Shown in pieces: positions 12,338-21,005 of a stretch of 64,000 nucleotides of DNA (within the stretch, counting starts at the first letter, position 1; every line of letters begins with the position of its first letter). A model generated the notes under the pieces. The model was not told the DNA's origin and did not search any database. It saw nothing but the letters and a program-made list of their open reading frames with translations. Source of the DNA: Jannaschia helgolandensis (GTDB taxonomy: Bacteria > Pseudomonadota > Alphaproteobacteria > Rhodobacterales > Rhodobacteraceae); assembly GCF_900109285.1 (NCBI RefSeq), contig NZ_FNZQ01000001.1:1354559-1418558 (forward strand), given 5' to 3'. The translations under genes and the position numbers were made by a program.

Positions 12338-13012
12338 TCAGGCCGGAAAGCGGTGGGCAAGATCCGCGGCCAGTCCCGCATCAGTCGCGTCGAGGGGACC
12401 CTGCGCGCCGGGTCGGAACCGCAGGCGGAAGGCGGCCAGCAGCGTTTCGTTATCGACGGAGGATGTATAGCCGAAGGTGCGGGCGTGGCGGCGGAAAGCT
12501 TCGGGGTCGGCGGGCACTGACCTGGGCCAGACGGCAAGACCGCGACGGGCAAGACGTTGCCAGTCGAACCGCTTGCCAGGATCGATCTTGCGGCCGGGGG
12601 CGCAGTCAGAATGACCGATAACGCCCTGGGGCGGGATGCCGTATCGCGCCATCCGGTCGTGCAGGAGGGCTTCGAGAGCGTCCATTTGCGGGGCGGGAAA
12701 CGGGGAGTGACCGTCGTTTGACAACTCAATGCCCAGCGAGCGGGAGTTCACGTCGTCCGATCCGCCCCACTGACCCGCACCTGCATGCCATGCCCGCCGG
12801 TCGTCGGGGACGAGCCGGGTGATATCGCCGCTTTCTCCGATAACGTAGTGGCAGGAGACCTCGGTTTCAGGATCGCACAGGCGCTTGATCGCCGGATTTG
12901 GGCCGCCCTGCATTGCCGTGTAGTGGATCAATATGAGGTCAGGCGCCGCCACACCCCCCTTGCGGGGACCGTGGTTCGGGCTGGGGCAGTCGCGAATGAT
13001 AAGCGGGCTCAC
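12338..13012 (-). CDS. N-acetylmuramoyl-L-alanine amidase (AmpD/amidase_2 type)
   Basis: This zinc amidase cleaves the bond between N-acetylmuramic acid and the stem peptide, probably in cell-wall recycling. Zinc ligands are recognisable in LILIHYTAM, SCHYVIGESGDI and GHSDCAPGRKIDPG. The product is 224 residues with no signal peptide, as in cytosolic AmpD. The start is GTG at 13012, overlapping the TGA of the upstream lipoprotein gene (GTGA). The frame upstream of it reads through that gene as low-complexity Arg/Pro sequence. Confidence 0.88.
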   Translation of the reverse strand: MSPLIIRDCPSPNHGPRKGGVAAPDLILIHYTAMQGGPNPAIKRLCDPETEVSCHYVIGESGDITRLVPDDRRAWHAGAGQWGGSDDVNSRSLGIELSNDGHSPFPAPQMDALEALLHDRMARYGIPPQGVIGHSDCAPGRKIDPGKRFDWQRLARRGLAVWPRSVPADPEAFRRHARTFGYTSSVDNETLLAAFRLRFRPGAQGPLDATDAGLAADLAHRFPA

Positions 13013-13764
13013 TGGTTTTGGACGAGGTCCCGCACGACCTGCGGATCCCAGGCGCAGGCGTTGCCGTCGCCATCGGGGTCGAGGCCCAGTTTGTCGCGGT
13101 CCGGTCCACCGGCGGCGAGGAAATCTTCCTGGGCGATGTCGTCGCTGCGGTAGTTTTGACATTTCACGGCCGCGGCCCGTTCCGAGGCGCGAAATCCGCG
13201 ACGATAGGCTCCGCTCGTGCCGACGGGCCGCGACGGGCCGAGGGCGTAGGCGAAGATGTTCGGCCCGGTCGAGTCGGGGCGTTGCAACTCGGTCGGTGTG
13301 ACCAGCTGATATCGCTGGCGCGCGGCGCGCAGGCGTTCGGCGTCGGCGGCCATGTCACGCTGTGCGGTGACGGCATTGAAATCCTGTTCACGGCTGATCG
13401 ACGGATTATCACGGTCAAGGTTGAGATCGGTCGATGCCGTCGTGATCGTTTGCGGCTGCTGCGCGGGGGATGTCGTCGGGGATGTCGTTGCCGCCGGTCG
13501 ACCAAGGGCCACGCGGGTCTGGCTGGCCAGGTCTTCGGCTTCGGACGGGGCGGCGGAGGCGACCGCGGTGCCGGGCGCGGGCGGGAGGACCGAGGCCTGC
13601 GGTCTCAACGGGGATTGCCCGCTCAACTGTGCGTCGCGCCGCTGCGCAATCTGTTCGGGCGTATCGAAGCCTACGCCGCGCGCGCCGCTTTCGGGCAGGG
13701 GCGGTTCGCACGCTGTAACAAGTGTCGCGGCCGCTAGGCCAACAATGATCCTGATCGTCCGCAT
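13009..13764 (-). CDS. Putative lipoprotein with C-terminal excalibur-like domain
   Basis: The 251-residue protein starts MRTIRIIVGLAAATLVTAC, a short signal with a lipobox whose Cys is residue 19. A long Ala/Pro/Thr/Gln-rich linker follows. The end has two Cys (VKCQNY and GNACAWDP) around DPDGDGNAC, the calcium-binding loop pattern of excalibur domains. It is probably a periplasm-facing lipoprotein; the role is unknown. Coupling to the amidase gene by a 4-bp overlap suggests a cell-wall link. Confidence 0.72.
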   Translation of the reverse strand: MRTIRIIVGLAAATLVTACEPPLPESGARGVGFDTPEQIAQRRDAQLSGQSPLRPQASVLPPAPGTAVASAAPSEAEDLASQTRVALGRPAATTSPTTSPAQQPQTITTASTDLNLDRDNPSISREQDFNAVTAQRDMAADAERLRAARQRYQLVTPTELQRPDSTGPNIFAYALGPSRPVGTSGAYRRGFRASERAAAVKCQNYRSDDIAQEDFLAAGGPDRDKLGLDPDGDGNACAWDPQVVRDLVQNQ

Positions 13765-13792
13765 GTCTGCCCCGACGTTTGTTTTGCGATCC

Positions 13793-15280
13793 CTACCACC
13801 ACTTGGCGGGCTGCGCCACGAATCCGGCACGGTCTTCGAGGCATTGTGCGACATTCAGCAGGGCCCCCTCTTCCCAGGGCCGTCCGATGAGTTGCAGACC
13901 CATCGGCAGGCCTCTGCGATCCTGTCCCGTCGGCACGGCAATGCCGGGCAGACCGGCCAGATTTACCGTCACGGTAAAAATGTCGTTGAGATACATCTGG
14001 ATCGGATCGGCGTCGGTCATCGACCCCAGTTCGAACGCAGACGAGGGCGTGGCGGGCGTCAGGATGGCGTCGATGCCATCGGCGAAGACCGTCTCGAAGT
14101 CGCGTTTGATCAGGGCGCGAACCTTGCGGGCCCGGTTATAGTAGGCATCGTAGAAACCCGCCGACAGGACATAGGTGCCGATCATGACGCGGCGCTGCAC
14201 CTCCGGCCCGAAGCCCTCGGCGCGGGTCTTTTCGTACATCTCGGTGATGCCGTCGCCGGGGCCTATGTCGGCACGGTGGCCGAAGCGCACGCCATCGTAG
14301 CGCGCCAGATTTGACGACGCCTCGGCCGGGGCGATGACGTAATAGGCGGGCAGGGCGTATTCGGTATGCGGCAGGCTGATGTCACGGATGATCGCACCGG
14401 CATCCCGCAGCATCTGGGTGCCTTGGCTCCAAAGCGTTTCGATTTCCTCGGGCATGCCGTCCATGCGGTATTCGCGCGGAATGCCGATGGTCTGGCCCTT
14501 GATGTCGCCGGTCAGCATCGCCTCGAAATCGGGCACGGCCAAGTCAGCAGAGGTGCTGTCCTTCGGGTCGTGCCCGGCCATGGCTTCCAGCATGATCGCG
14601 CAGTCACGCACGCTGCGGGTCATCGGCCCGGCCTGGTCCAGACTGCTGGCGAAGGCGACGACGCCCCAACGGGAACAACGACCGTAGGTCGGCTTGATGC
14701 CGACGGTGCCGGTGAAGGCCGCGGGTTGCCGGATCGACCCTCCGGTATCGGTGCCGAGCGCGCCCAGGCACAGATGCGCGGCGACGGCGGCGGCGGACCC
14801 GCCCGAGGATCCGCCGGGCGTCAGTTCCGCGTCGGAGTTTCCGGCCTTCCAGGGGTTCACGGCATTGCCGTAGGTCGAGGTCTCGTTCGAGCTGCCCATG
14901 GCGAATTCGTCCATGTTCAGCTTGCCCAGCATGATCGACCCCGCGTCGAACAATTGCGTCGTGATGGTGGATTCGTACTCCGGCTTGAAACCTTCCAGAA
15001 TGTGCGATCCGGCCTGGGATGCCACGCCCTTGGTGCAGAACAGATCCTTCACCCCGATCGGAATGCCGCACATCGCGGGCGCGTCCCCGGCCTTGATCCG
15101 CACATCGGCGTCGGCGGCCTGTTTGCGCGCAATCTCGGGTGTATGGTGGACGAAAGCGTTCAGGGCACCGGCGCTTTCGATGGCGGTCAGATGCGCTTCG
15201 GTCAGGTCGATGGCGCTCAGGTCGCCGGCGCGCAGGGCATCGCGGGCGGTGGAAATGGTCAGCTGTGTCAGATCGGTCAT
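13793..15280 (-). CDS. gatA: Asp/Glu-tRNA(Asn/Gln) amidotransferase subunit A
   Basis: GatA liberates ammonia from glutamine for the GatCAB complex, which converts Glu-tRNA-Gln (and Asp-tRNA-Asn) to the cognate amide. The 495-residue amidase-signature protein has the full triad: Lys78 in IGVKDLF, Ser158 in [10 protein letters not shown] and Ser182 in [12 protein letters not shown]. The ATG at 15280 overlaps the gatC stop by 4 bp. gatB is not in this window. Confidence 0.97.
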   Translation of the reverse strand: MTDLTQLTISTARDALRAGDLSAIDLTEAHLTAIESAGALNAFVHHTPEIARKQAADADVRIKAGDAPAMCGIPIGVKDLFCTKGVASQAGSHILEGFKPEYESTITTQLFDAGSIMLGKLNMDEFAMGSSNETSTYGNAVNPWKAGNSDAELTPGGSSGGSAAAVAAHLCLGALGTDTGGSIRQPAAFTGTVGIKPTYGRCSRWGVVAFASSLDQAGPMTRSVRDCAIMLEAMAGHDPKDSTSADLAVPDFEAMLTGDIKGQTIGIPREYRMDGMPEEIETLWSQGTQMLRDAGAIIRDISLPHTEYALPAYYVIAPAEASSNLARYDGVRFGHRADIGPGDGITEMYEKTRAEGFGPEVQRRVMIGTYVLSAGFYDAYYNRARKVRALIKRDFETVFADGIDAILTPATPSSAFELGSMTDADPIQMYLNDIFTVTVNLAGLPGIAVPTGQDRRGLPMGLQLIGRPWEEGALLNVAQCLEDRAGFVAQPAKWW

Positions 15281-15564
15281 TCGACGACTTTCGGGACGGA
15301 GAAGAAGCCCTCGCGAGCGTCGGGCGCATTGGCAAGTACGGCCTTGGGCTGGTTGCCGTCAGTCACGACATCGGCGCGCCGCTTGAGCCTCATCGGTGTG
15401 ACGGATACCATCGGTTCCACGCCGTCGACATCGACTTGCTGCAACTGCTCAATGAAGCCCAGAATGGCGTTGAATTCGCCCGCCAGTGCGTCGAGGTGGT
15501 CGTCAGGGACAGCAATGCGGGCCAACTTGGCCACGCGGCGCGCGGTTTCCTTGTCGATGGACAT
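15277..15564 (-). CDS. gatC: Asp/Glu-tRNA(Asn/Gln) amidotransferase subunit C
   Basis: GatC is the 95-residue belt that holds GatA to GatB. It begins [17 protein letters not shown], the usual N-terminus, and has the family helix around [19 protein letters not shown] followed by the GVEPMVSV segment. It is first in the gatCA unit, with a 4-bp overlap to gatA, and has a GGAGG-like site before the ATG. Confidence 0.96.
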   Translation of the reverse strand: MSIDKETARRVAKLARIAVPDDHLDALAGEFNAILGFIEQLQQVDVDGVEPMVSVTPMRLKRRADVVTDGNQPKAVLANAPDAREGFFSVPKVVE

Positions 15565-15656
15565 GGGACCTCCGGGGGAATGTTCGAGGGCGGTCTAGCG
15601 TCGGGCGCGTCGGGGTTCAATATGGGCTGCGTTCGCAGAGCGGGCCTTTCCAACGA

Positions 15657-16766
15657 TTATGGCAGTGGTTTCGTCTGGAACAGCGTTACACGTAGCCCGC
15701 CGTGCGCGACCTGCGGTCCTGGTGACTCGAACGGCAGACCCGTGGCTTGCGCCAACGACGCCTCCGATGTGACGATAGCGACCCGCCAGCCGCGGAACCG
15801 CGATTTGAGTGATGCACCCAATGCGCCGTGCAATCCGTACAAAGGCTTCTTGTTTCCGATCCGTATGCCATACGGCGGGTTCACGATTACCAGTCCCGCA
15901 GGCCCCTCGGGCGGCTGGATGTCGCTGATAGGGCACTTCCTGAAGTCGACTAATTCGCCCACCCCCGCCCGTTCCGCGTTTGACCGCGCGGCGGTGAACG
16001 CGCCTGCATCGCGGTCCGATCCGTGGAAACGCAGAGCGGTCGGTTTCGGGCCAGTCGCTACGTCCGACATTCTGGACCACGCCAGCGCGTCGAAAGTAGC
16101 AAGCTGTTGAAATGCAAAACCTCTTGACCGTCCCGGCAACAGCCCCGCCGCGATTTCGGCGGCTTCGATCACGAAAGTTCCCGAACCGCACATCGGGTCC
16201 AGCACCGGTTCTTGACCCGAAAACCCGCTCTGCCTCAGAAACATCGCGGCCATGGTTTCCCGCAAGGGTGCCTTGCCGACTGCGACCTTGTGCCCGCGCT
16301 TGTGAAGCCCCTCGCCAGAGGTATCGACGCTGAGAACGACCAGGTTGTCATCAATCCGCGCCTTGACCGTGACCGGAGCGTCCGCTGCGATCTCGACACC
16401 AAGTTCTTCGATGAGCGCCGTCTCGATCCGCTGCTGCGCGGCCCCGGCGTGATAGATCTTGGATTTGCGATTGGTCGCAACTTCGACCCGCACCGGTACA
16501 TCGGGACGTAACACGTTGCCCCACGGAAATTTCCGAGCCCGCTTGTCCAGTTGCGCCAGATGAAATGCCCGGAATTCGCCGATGCGGGCCAGTACGCGAC
16601 CCGTGCCGCGCAATGTCAGGTTGGCGCGCCAGACGTCAGGCCAGTCGCCTGTGAACGTCACGCCGCCGGGCAGGGTGGTCAGGCCTTCGAACCCCGCCGT
16701 CCGCGCTTCGTCCGCCAACACGGTTTCAAGGCCCGGTGCGGCCATCAGGAAGATTTCAAAGCTCAT
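15657..16766 (-). CDS. THUMP-domain class I rRNA N2-guanine methyltransferase, RlmL/YpsC-like
   Basis: The 369-residue protein has an N-terminal THUMP-type RNA-binding part (roughly residues 45-160, with VRVEVATNRKSKIYH) and a C-terminal SAM methyltransferase. The latter has DPMCGSGTFVIEAA as motif I and NPPYG near 292, the catalytic signature of amino-group methylation on RNA bases. The family modifies 23S rRNA G2445 or equivalents; the exact site is inferred. The chosen ATG (16766) starts MSFEIFLMAAPGLE, the usual N-terminus. Confidence 0.88.
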   Translation of the reverse strand: MSFEIFLMAAPGLETVLADEARTAGFEGLTTLPGGVTFTGDWPDVWRANLTLRGTGRVLARIGEFRAFHLAQLDKRARKFPWGNVLRPDVPVRVEVATNRKSKIYHAGAAQQRIETALIEELGVEIAADAPVTVKARIDDNLVVLSVDTSGEGLHKRGHKVAVGKAPLRETMAAMFLRQSGFSGQEPVLDPMCGSGTFVIEAAEIAAGLLPGRSRGFAFQQLATFDALAWSRMSDVATGPKPTALRFHGSDRDAGAFTAARSNAERAGVGELVDFRKCPISDIQPPEGPAGLVIVNPPYGIRIGNKKPLYGLHGALGASLKSRFRGWRVAIVTSEASLAQATGLPFESPGPQVAHGGLRVTLFQTKPLP

Positions 16767-16814
16767 GTGTGTCCCTAGCCGAGCCACCGGCCCTGCGGAA
16801 CCACAGATCGCCTG

Positions 16815-17843
16815 TCAGCCGTCGATGGCCAGACCGGGATAGAGCGGCTCGTAAATCGGCTCCAGCGTGGCAGTGTCGAACAGCGAGGATACGGACGTGC
16901 CGTTCCAGATGTTCAGGATCGCCTGCGTCAGCATCGGGGCGGTCGGCACGATACGGATGTTCTTGCAGTCCTTGATGGCCTGCGTGGGTTCAATGGAATC
17001 GGTGATGACCAGCGATTTCATCTTCGAGTTGGTAATTCGCTCGACCGCAGGACCCGAAAGCACACCGTGAGTGATATAGGAGTGAACCTCCGTCGCGCCG
17101 GCATCGATCAGAACGTCCGCCGCCTTGCACAGTGTTCCGGCCGTGTCGCAGATGTCGTCGACGATGATGACCTTCTTGCCCGATACATCGCCGATGACCG
17201 TCATTTCCGAGACTTCGCCCGCCTTTTCCCGTCGTTTGTCCACGATCGACAGCGGTGCGTTGATCCGTTGCGCCAGTTCGCGCGCGCGGGCCACACCACC
17301 AACGTCGGGCGAAACGATCATCACGTCGTCCATCTGGCCCTTGAAGTGGTGCATTATGTCGAGCGCGAAGATCGGGGAAGCATAAAGGTTGTCGACCGGA
17401 ATATCGAAAAAACCCTGAATCTGCGCGGCATGGAGGTCCATCGTCAGGACCCGTTCGATACCGGAGTTGGCAATCAGGTTGGCAACAAGCTTGGCGCTGA
17501 TCGGGGTGCGGGCCTTGGTCCGGCGGTCCTGCCTGGCATAGCCGAAATACGGGATCACAGCAGTGATGCGCGATGCAGACGATCGGCGCAGTGCGTCCGA
17601 TATGATCAGCAATTCCATCAGGTTGTCGTTGGCCGGGTTCGACGTGGACTGGACGATGAACATATCCTCGCCGCGCACGTTCTCATAGACTTCGACGAAG
17701 ATTTCCTGGTCGTTGAAGCGTTCGACCCGTGCGTCGACCAACCCCGTCTTGATCCCCCTGTGCAGCGACATGCGCCGCGAGATCGCCTGGGCCAATGGCC
17801 TGTTGGCGTTGCCGGAGATGATCTTCGGATCAGGGCTTGGCAT
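16815..17843 (-). CDS. prs: Ribose-phosphate pyrophosphokinase
   Basis: The enzyme makes PRPP from ribose 5-phosphate and ATP for nucleotide, histidine and tryptophan synthesis. The 342-residue class I enzyme has [10 protein letters not shown], the ATP/metal segment [18 protein letters not shown] and the PRPP loop [18 protein letters not shown]. The ATG at 17843 is preceded by GAGGA with 6-bp spacing; a second ATG two codons upstream abuts that site and is less likely. It is divergent from the DsbA-like isomerase gene. Confidence 0.96.
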   Translation of the reverse strand: MPSPDPKIISGNANRPLAQAISRRMSLHRGIKTGLVDARVERFNDQEIFVEVYENVRGEDMFIVQSTSNPANDNLMELLIISDALRRSSASRITAVIPYFGYARQDRRTKARTPISAKLVANLIANSGIERVLTMDLHAAQIQGFFDIPVDNLYASPIFALDIMHHFKGQMDDVMIVSPDVGGVARARELAQRINAPLSIVDKRREKAGEVSEMTVIGDVSGKKVIIVDDICDTAGTLCKAADVLIDAGATEVHSYITHGVLSGPAVERITNSKMKSLVITDSIEPTQAIKDCKNIRIVPTAPMLTQAILNIWNGTSVSSLFDTATLEPIYEPLYPGLAIDG

Positions 17844-17929
17844 CGACATTCCTCTCGAATCGTCCGGAGTACGTTGCGCAGGGGTTAGCACCGGGCTAGC
17901 CGTTCTTCCAACCATTGGAGAACGGCCTG

Positions 17930-18520
17930 ATGCAGATCGACTACTACTTCGCGACGATTTCACCTTTCACCTATCTGTCCGGCACCCGCCCGGCCCAAGT
18001 GGCGGCCAAGCACGGGGCTTCGCTGAACTATAAACCACTGGACATCATGGGACTGTTCGGGCGCACCGGGGGCACGCCGCCCAAGGATCGCCACGAAAAT
18101 CGCAAGGCGTATCGTCTGACGGACATGCGGCGGGCGGCGGCCAAACTGGGGATGCCGATCAATCTGCAACCTGCGCACTGGCCGACCAACCCTGCACCTT
18201 CGTCCTATGCGATCATCGCCGCTATCCGTGACGGCTCGGGCGATGTGGCCGACCTGGTGGCAGGACTGACGCGCGCCTGCTGTGCCGAGGAAAAAGATAT
18301 CGCCCAGGATGAGGTGATCGGCGATTGTCTTGCCGCCGCTGGCTTCGACCGTGCGCTGGTCGACCACGACATGATGCAGGGGGCCGAGACCTACGCCCGA
18401 AACCTCGAAGATGCTGTCAAGGCCGGGGCCTTCGGCGCGCCGTTCTTCATCGTGGGAGAGGAACCATTCTGGGGACAGGATCGGATCGATGATCTGGACG
18501 CCTATCTTGCTGCGGTTTGA
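17930..18520 (+). CDS. DsbA-family 2-hydroxychromene-2-carboxylate isomerase-like protein
   Basis: The 196-residue protein has a thioredoxin-like kappa-GST fold. The start [18 protein letters not shown] carries the Ser-Pro of the glutathione-site serine, and the end has [18 protein letters not shown], the C-terminal signature of 2-hydroxychromene-2-carboxylate isomerases. There is no CxxC, so it is not a disulfide oxidoreductase. The true substrate is unknown, since no aromatic degradation genes are nearby. GGAGA lies 7 bp before the ATG at 17930, 21 bp upstream of the hydrolase gene. Confidence 0.8.
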   Translation: MQIDYYFATISPFTYLSGTRPAQVAAKHGASLNYKPLDIMGLFGRTGGTPPKDRHENRKAYRLTDMRRAAAKLGMPINLQPAHWPTNPAPSSYAIIAAIRDGSGDVADLVAGLTRACCAEEKDIAQDEVIGDCLAAAGFDRALVDHDMMQGAETYARNLEDAVKAGAFGAPFFIVGEEPFWGQDRIDDLDAYLAAV

Positions 18521-18541
18521 CCATAGTGGGAGGCCATCATC

Positions 18542-19297
18542 TTGACTCGTAACGTGCTGGGCCTGCATTGCAGTCTGGCGTCAGGTGCGGTTTTCGAGGC
18601 GCTGAGGGACGTTTTGCCAGAGGTCCTGTTTCACTGTCCGGATCTGCCAGGTCACGGCACGTCAGGGGGCTGGGACGAACTTCAGGACTTTCAGACGCAA
18701 GCTCTTGACCTTGCTATGGAGGCTGCACCCAACGGGCGGTTCGACGTGCTGGGTCACAGTTTCGGCGGCTGCCTTGCCCTGCGTCTTCTGGCAGATCACC
18801 CCGAACGGGTGCGAAGTCTCGTCCTGATCGAGCCTGTGAAGTTCGCGGCCGCCGATGCCGCGGAGCTGGAGGACCATTGGCTGGAGATGACGAGATTCGA
18901 TGTGGCTATGGCGCGGGGCGACCATGTGAAAGCCGCGCGCATGTTCATGGAGGTCTGGGGCGACGGTACAAATTTCGATGATCTGAGCGATCTGCAGCGC
19001 GCTTACGTCATCGACCGGATCCCCCTGATCCCCGCGATGGCACCCAGTATTACCGAAGACATCCACGACGTATTGAACCGGCTTCCGGCGGGCAGGCCAC
19101 CGACCCTGATCGTGGCGCGCCACAATCCGCCCGATATCGTCCGGTCGATTTGCGATGGCCTACAGCGACACATGCCACAGGCGAGACAGGCCCGAACGGG
19201 CAGGGGTCACATGATACCCCTTACCGACACGGGCGATTTGGCACAGGTAGTGCGGGATTTCTGGAGAGATGCGGAAGCAATGGACGACGCGGAGTAG
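18542..19297 (+). CDS. Alpha/beta hydrolase
   Basis: The 251-residue protein has the nucleophile elbow GHSFGG with Ser73, an oxyanion segment HCSLASG near the start, DLPGHGTSG, and a late GRGHMIPL histidine, giving an intact hydrolase triad pattern. No signal peptide is present. The only start consistent with the fold is TTG at 18542, with GGAGG 8 bp upstream. It is probably cotranscribed with the isomerase-like gene 21 bp before it. Substrate unknown. Confidence 0.8.
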   Translation: MTRNVLGLHCSLASGAVFEALRDVLPEVLFHCPDLPGHGTSGGWDELQDFQTQALDLAMEAAPNGRFDVLGHSFGGCLALRLLADHPERVRSLVLIEPVKFAAADAAELEDHWLEMTRFDVAMARGDHVKAARMFMEVWGDGTNFDDLSDLQRAYVIDRIPLIPAMAPSITEDIHDVLNRLPAGRPPTLIVARHNPPDIVRSICDGLQRHMPQARQARTGRGHMIPLTDTGDLAQVVRDFWRDAEAMDDAE

Positions 19298-19461
19298 GAT
19301 GGACGCAGCCCGGTTCTTCGACTCTGCTGTCGGAGTTCTGGAATCGTCGGGCCTGACGGGCATCCGCCTGCGGTGGCTGCCTTTGCGGCTGGTCGGGCCG
19401 ACCCCTTTCGGGATCGACCCTGTGGTGAACCATGGCAACCGTCGAACATGTATTCCCGAGG

Positions 19462-19477
19462 ACCTGTATATACAGGT
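19462..19477. repeat. Perfect 16-bp palindrome, operator-like
   Basis: ACCTGTATATACAGGT is a perfect inverted repeat with an AT-rich centre, typical of a dimeric-regulator operator. It is about 200 bp upstream of mmcB and 165 bp after the hydrolase gene. The outer ACCTGT/ACAGGT arms resemble LuxR-type boxes, but the spacing is 4 bp shorter than a 20-bp lux box. Confidence 0.45.
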
Positions 19478-19650
19478 GGGCGCCGGGTAACGCAGCCAGG
19501 ACCGCGACAGAGCCAGCTCCCTCGGAATTGCTTAAGGCCACTGGAATTATGTCCGGATGACGGGAAGCACAGAAGCACCGTATCTATCAGATAGGCTTGC
19601 GCTGGTGTGCGGGCAAGGGCAATGCCCCGCGATGGCTTAGCTGGACTTTT

Positions 19651-19665
19651 GTTCACCTTTCATTC
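19651..19665 (+). promoter_or_regulatory. Putative LexA (SOS) box of mmcB
   Basis: GTTC-N7-ATTC lies 12 bp before the mmcB start codon. The alphaproteobacterial LexA operator is GTTC-N7-GTTC, so this differs at one base. The caulobacterial mmcB is known to be SOS-controlled, which makes the position meaningful. Confidence 0.6.
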
Positions 19666-19677
19666 ACATGTCCCCTG

Positions 19678-20118
19678 ATGACGCCCGAGATCCTCCAACC
19701 CGGTCAGTTGCTGGCCCGCGGTGTATGCCGACATCTGCGCGATCTCGATTTCACCTGTCTGGAGGAGTTTTCGCCCGAACGCGGCAAGCGGCTGGACGTC
19801 ATGGCCCTGGGACCGAAGGGCGAATTCTGGATTGTCGAATGTAAATCCAGCCGCGCCGATTTTACGGCCGATGCGAAATGGTCGGGCTATCTGGAATGGT
19901 CGGATCGGTATTTCTGGGCCGTGGATCCCGAGTTTCCGGTCGACCTCCTGCCGCAGGACACAGGCCTGATCATCGCCGATTCCTTCGGGGCCGAAGTCGT
20001 CCGCATGCCCGACGCGACGCCCCTGGCTTCGGCCCGCCGCCGCGCCCTTACGTTCCGGTTCGCACGTTGCGCGGCGCTGCGGATGCAGGCGCTGCGTGAC
20101 CCAATGGGGCTGATATGA
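19678..20118 (+). CDS. mmcB: MmcB family DNA repair protein
   Basis: The 146-residue protein matches the MmcB family, linked in Caulobacter to resistance to mitomycin C. It has a PD-(D/E)xK nuclease-like core: Asp40 in KRLDVMAL, then Glu54 and Lys56 in WIVECKSS, followed by GYLEWSDRYFWAV. This suggests nuclease chemistry, though activity is not established here. The ATG at 19678 gives the family length; no strong ribosome site precedes it. A LexA-like box overlaps the expected leader. Confidence 0.85.
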   Translation: MTPEILQPGQLLARGVCRHLRDLDFTCLEEFSPERGKRLDVMALGPKGEFWIVECKSSRADFTADAKWSGYLEWSDRYFWAVDPEFPVDLLPQDTGLIIADSFGAEVVRMPDATPLASARRRALTFRFARCAALRMQALRDPMGLI

Positions 20119-20122
20119 AAAA

Positions 20123-20308
20123 TCAGCGTTTGCTGGCCGCGATGGCGGCGGCGGCGCGAATTTCTTCGGCGATCTCGAGCGCGTCCTCGGGATCGAAATC
20201 CATCGGAATTTCCACACTGCCGGATTCGATGAACAGGCGCACCATTCCCTGATCGGTCGGTGCAATCTGCAGATTGGCCTCGGCGTCGGATTGATCGTTG
20301 ATACCCAT
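20123..20308 (-). CDS. Small conserved acidic protein (DUF6324-like)
   Basis: A 61-residue acidic protein without membrane or signal segment. The pattern (ANLQIAPTDQGMVRLFIE, then IPMDFDPEDALEIAEEIRAAA) recalls a small protein widespread in Rhodobacterales and annotated DUF6324; the match is from memory. It looks like two short strands and a C-terminal helix. It converges with mmcB (4 bp between stops) and is divergent from the acetyltransferase gene by 46 bp. Confidence 0.6.
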   Translation of the reverse strand: MGINDQSDAEANLQIAPTDQGMVRLFIESGSVEIPMDFDPEDALEIAEEIRAAAAIAASKR

Positions 20309-20354
20309 GAGCCGATCTCTAGACAGACCGTTGCATCCGCGCAAGGCTGCCGCC

Positions 20355-20858
20355 ATGGCTACGGACATCCTCTCGACCGACTTCATTCAACTGCGTGATC
20401 TGCATCCCGGCGATGCGGGCTGGGTCGTGCAGCGCCATGGCGAACTATATTGGGTCGATGAAGGCTATGACATCCGGTTCGAGGGGCTGGTTGCCGGTAT
20501 ACTGGCGAATTTCATCAAAGAGCGCGGCCCGAAAGATCGTGCATGGATTGCAGTCGACGGACAGGGCACTCGGCAGGGCTGCGTCTTCTGTGTCTGGCCG
20601 GACGATGCGACGGCCAAGCTGCGGATGTTTCTGGTAGAACCGGCGATGCGAGGCAGTGGCCTGGCGCAGAGGTTGCTGGACGCAGTGGTGGACTGCGCGC
20701 GGTTGGGCGGCGCGACAAAGCTGGTCCTCTGGACTCATGAAAGCCACCGGGCGGCCGGCAGGCTCTATGCACGCAACGGCTTTGAATTGCTCGACGAAAA
20801 GCCGGTCGAAGCCTTCGGTCAACCCACGAAGGAACAGAATTGGGCGCTGACCCTCTGA
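20355..20858 (+). CDS. GNAT family N-acetyltransferase, like the C-terminal half of MarR-GNAT fusions
   Basis: The 167-residue protein has the GNAT acetyl-CoA loop MRGSGLAQRLLDAVV and a late RLYARNGFELL motif. Its N-terminal part (IQLRDLHPGDAGWVVQRHGELYW, then IRFEGLVAGILANF) resembles the acetyltransferase half of MarR-GNAT bifunctional regulators, but no MarR domain precedes it. Substrate unknown. The ATG at 20355 is preferred; an earlier in-frame ATG at 20307 would overlap the divergent gene start. A tRNA gene follows. Confidence 0.8.
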   Translation: MATDILSTDFIQLRDLHPGDAGWVVQRHGELYWVDEGYDIRFEGLVAGILANFIKERGPKDRAWIAVDGQGTRQGCVFCVWPDDATAKLRMFLVEPAMRGSGLAQRLLDAVVDCARLGGATKLVLWTHESHRAAGRLYARNGFELLDEKPVEAFGQPTKEQNWALTL

Positions 20859-20872
20859 CCGCTCCACGACCC

Positions 20873-20901
20873 TTGCACCCCGGCGTCAGCTTCGCTAAAT
20901 C
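20873..20901 (+). promoter_or_regulatory. Promoter of tRNA-His
   Basis: TTGCAC (20873-20878) and TAAATC (20896-20901) are separated by 17 bp and end 9 bp before the mature tRNA 5' end. Confidence 0.65.
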
Positions 20902-20910
20902 GCCCGCAGT

Positions 20911-20987
20911 GCCGCCGTAGCTCAGTAGGTTAGAGCGCCTGATTGTGGATCAGGAGGTCCCCCGTTCGAGCCGGGGCGGTGGTACCA
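20911..20987 (+). tRNA. tRNA-His (anticodon GTG), alphaproteobacterial form
   Basis: A complete 77-nt cloverleaf: acceptor GCCGCCG paired with CGGTGGT (G-U at 1-72 and 4-69), D stem GCTC/GAGC, anticodon stem CCTGA/TCAGG with loop TTGTGGA (anticodon 20945-20947) and T stem CCCCG/CGGGG. The CCA end is encoded. The base before position 1 is T, not G, and the discriminator is A. Most bacteria need G-1 and C73 for histidine identity; their absence marks a known alphaproteobacterial clade. Confidence 0.97.
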
Positions 20988-21005
20988 CTCCCAAAGCGGC
21001 GATCT

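Larger units (their letters stand above)
19298..19677. other. 380-bp gap without a recognisable gene
   Basis: No frame here gives a familiar protein; the longest minus-strand frame is Arg/Pro/Ser-rich and looks non-coding. The gap holds one perfect 16-bp palindrome and, at its right end, a LexA-like box just before mmcB. Base composition is somewhat lower in G+C than in the flanking genes. Confidence 0.5.

Noticed and set aside
19462..19477. The 16-bp palindrome as a lux box or an E. coli-type LexA site
   Set aside because: Lux boxes are 20 bp, and the enterobacterial LexA box has 8 bp between CTGT and ACAG, here only 4. It is kept only as an unassigned palindrome.
19207..19656. 149-codon minus-strand frame in the gap before mmcB
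   Set aside because: Composition is Ser/Arg/Pro/Gly-rich with no family pattern, and it overlaps the hydrolase gene end antisense.
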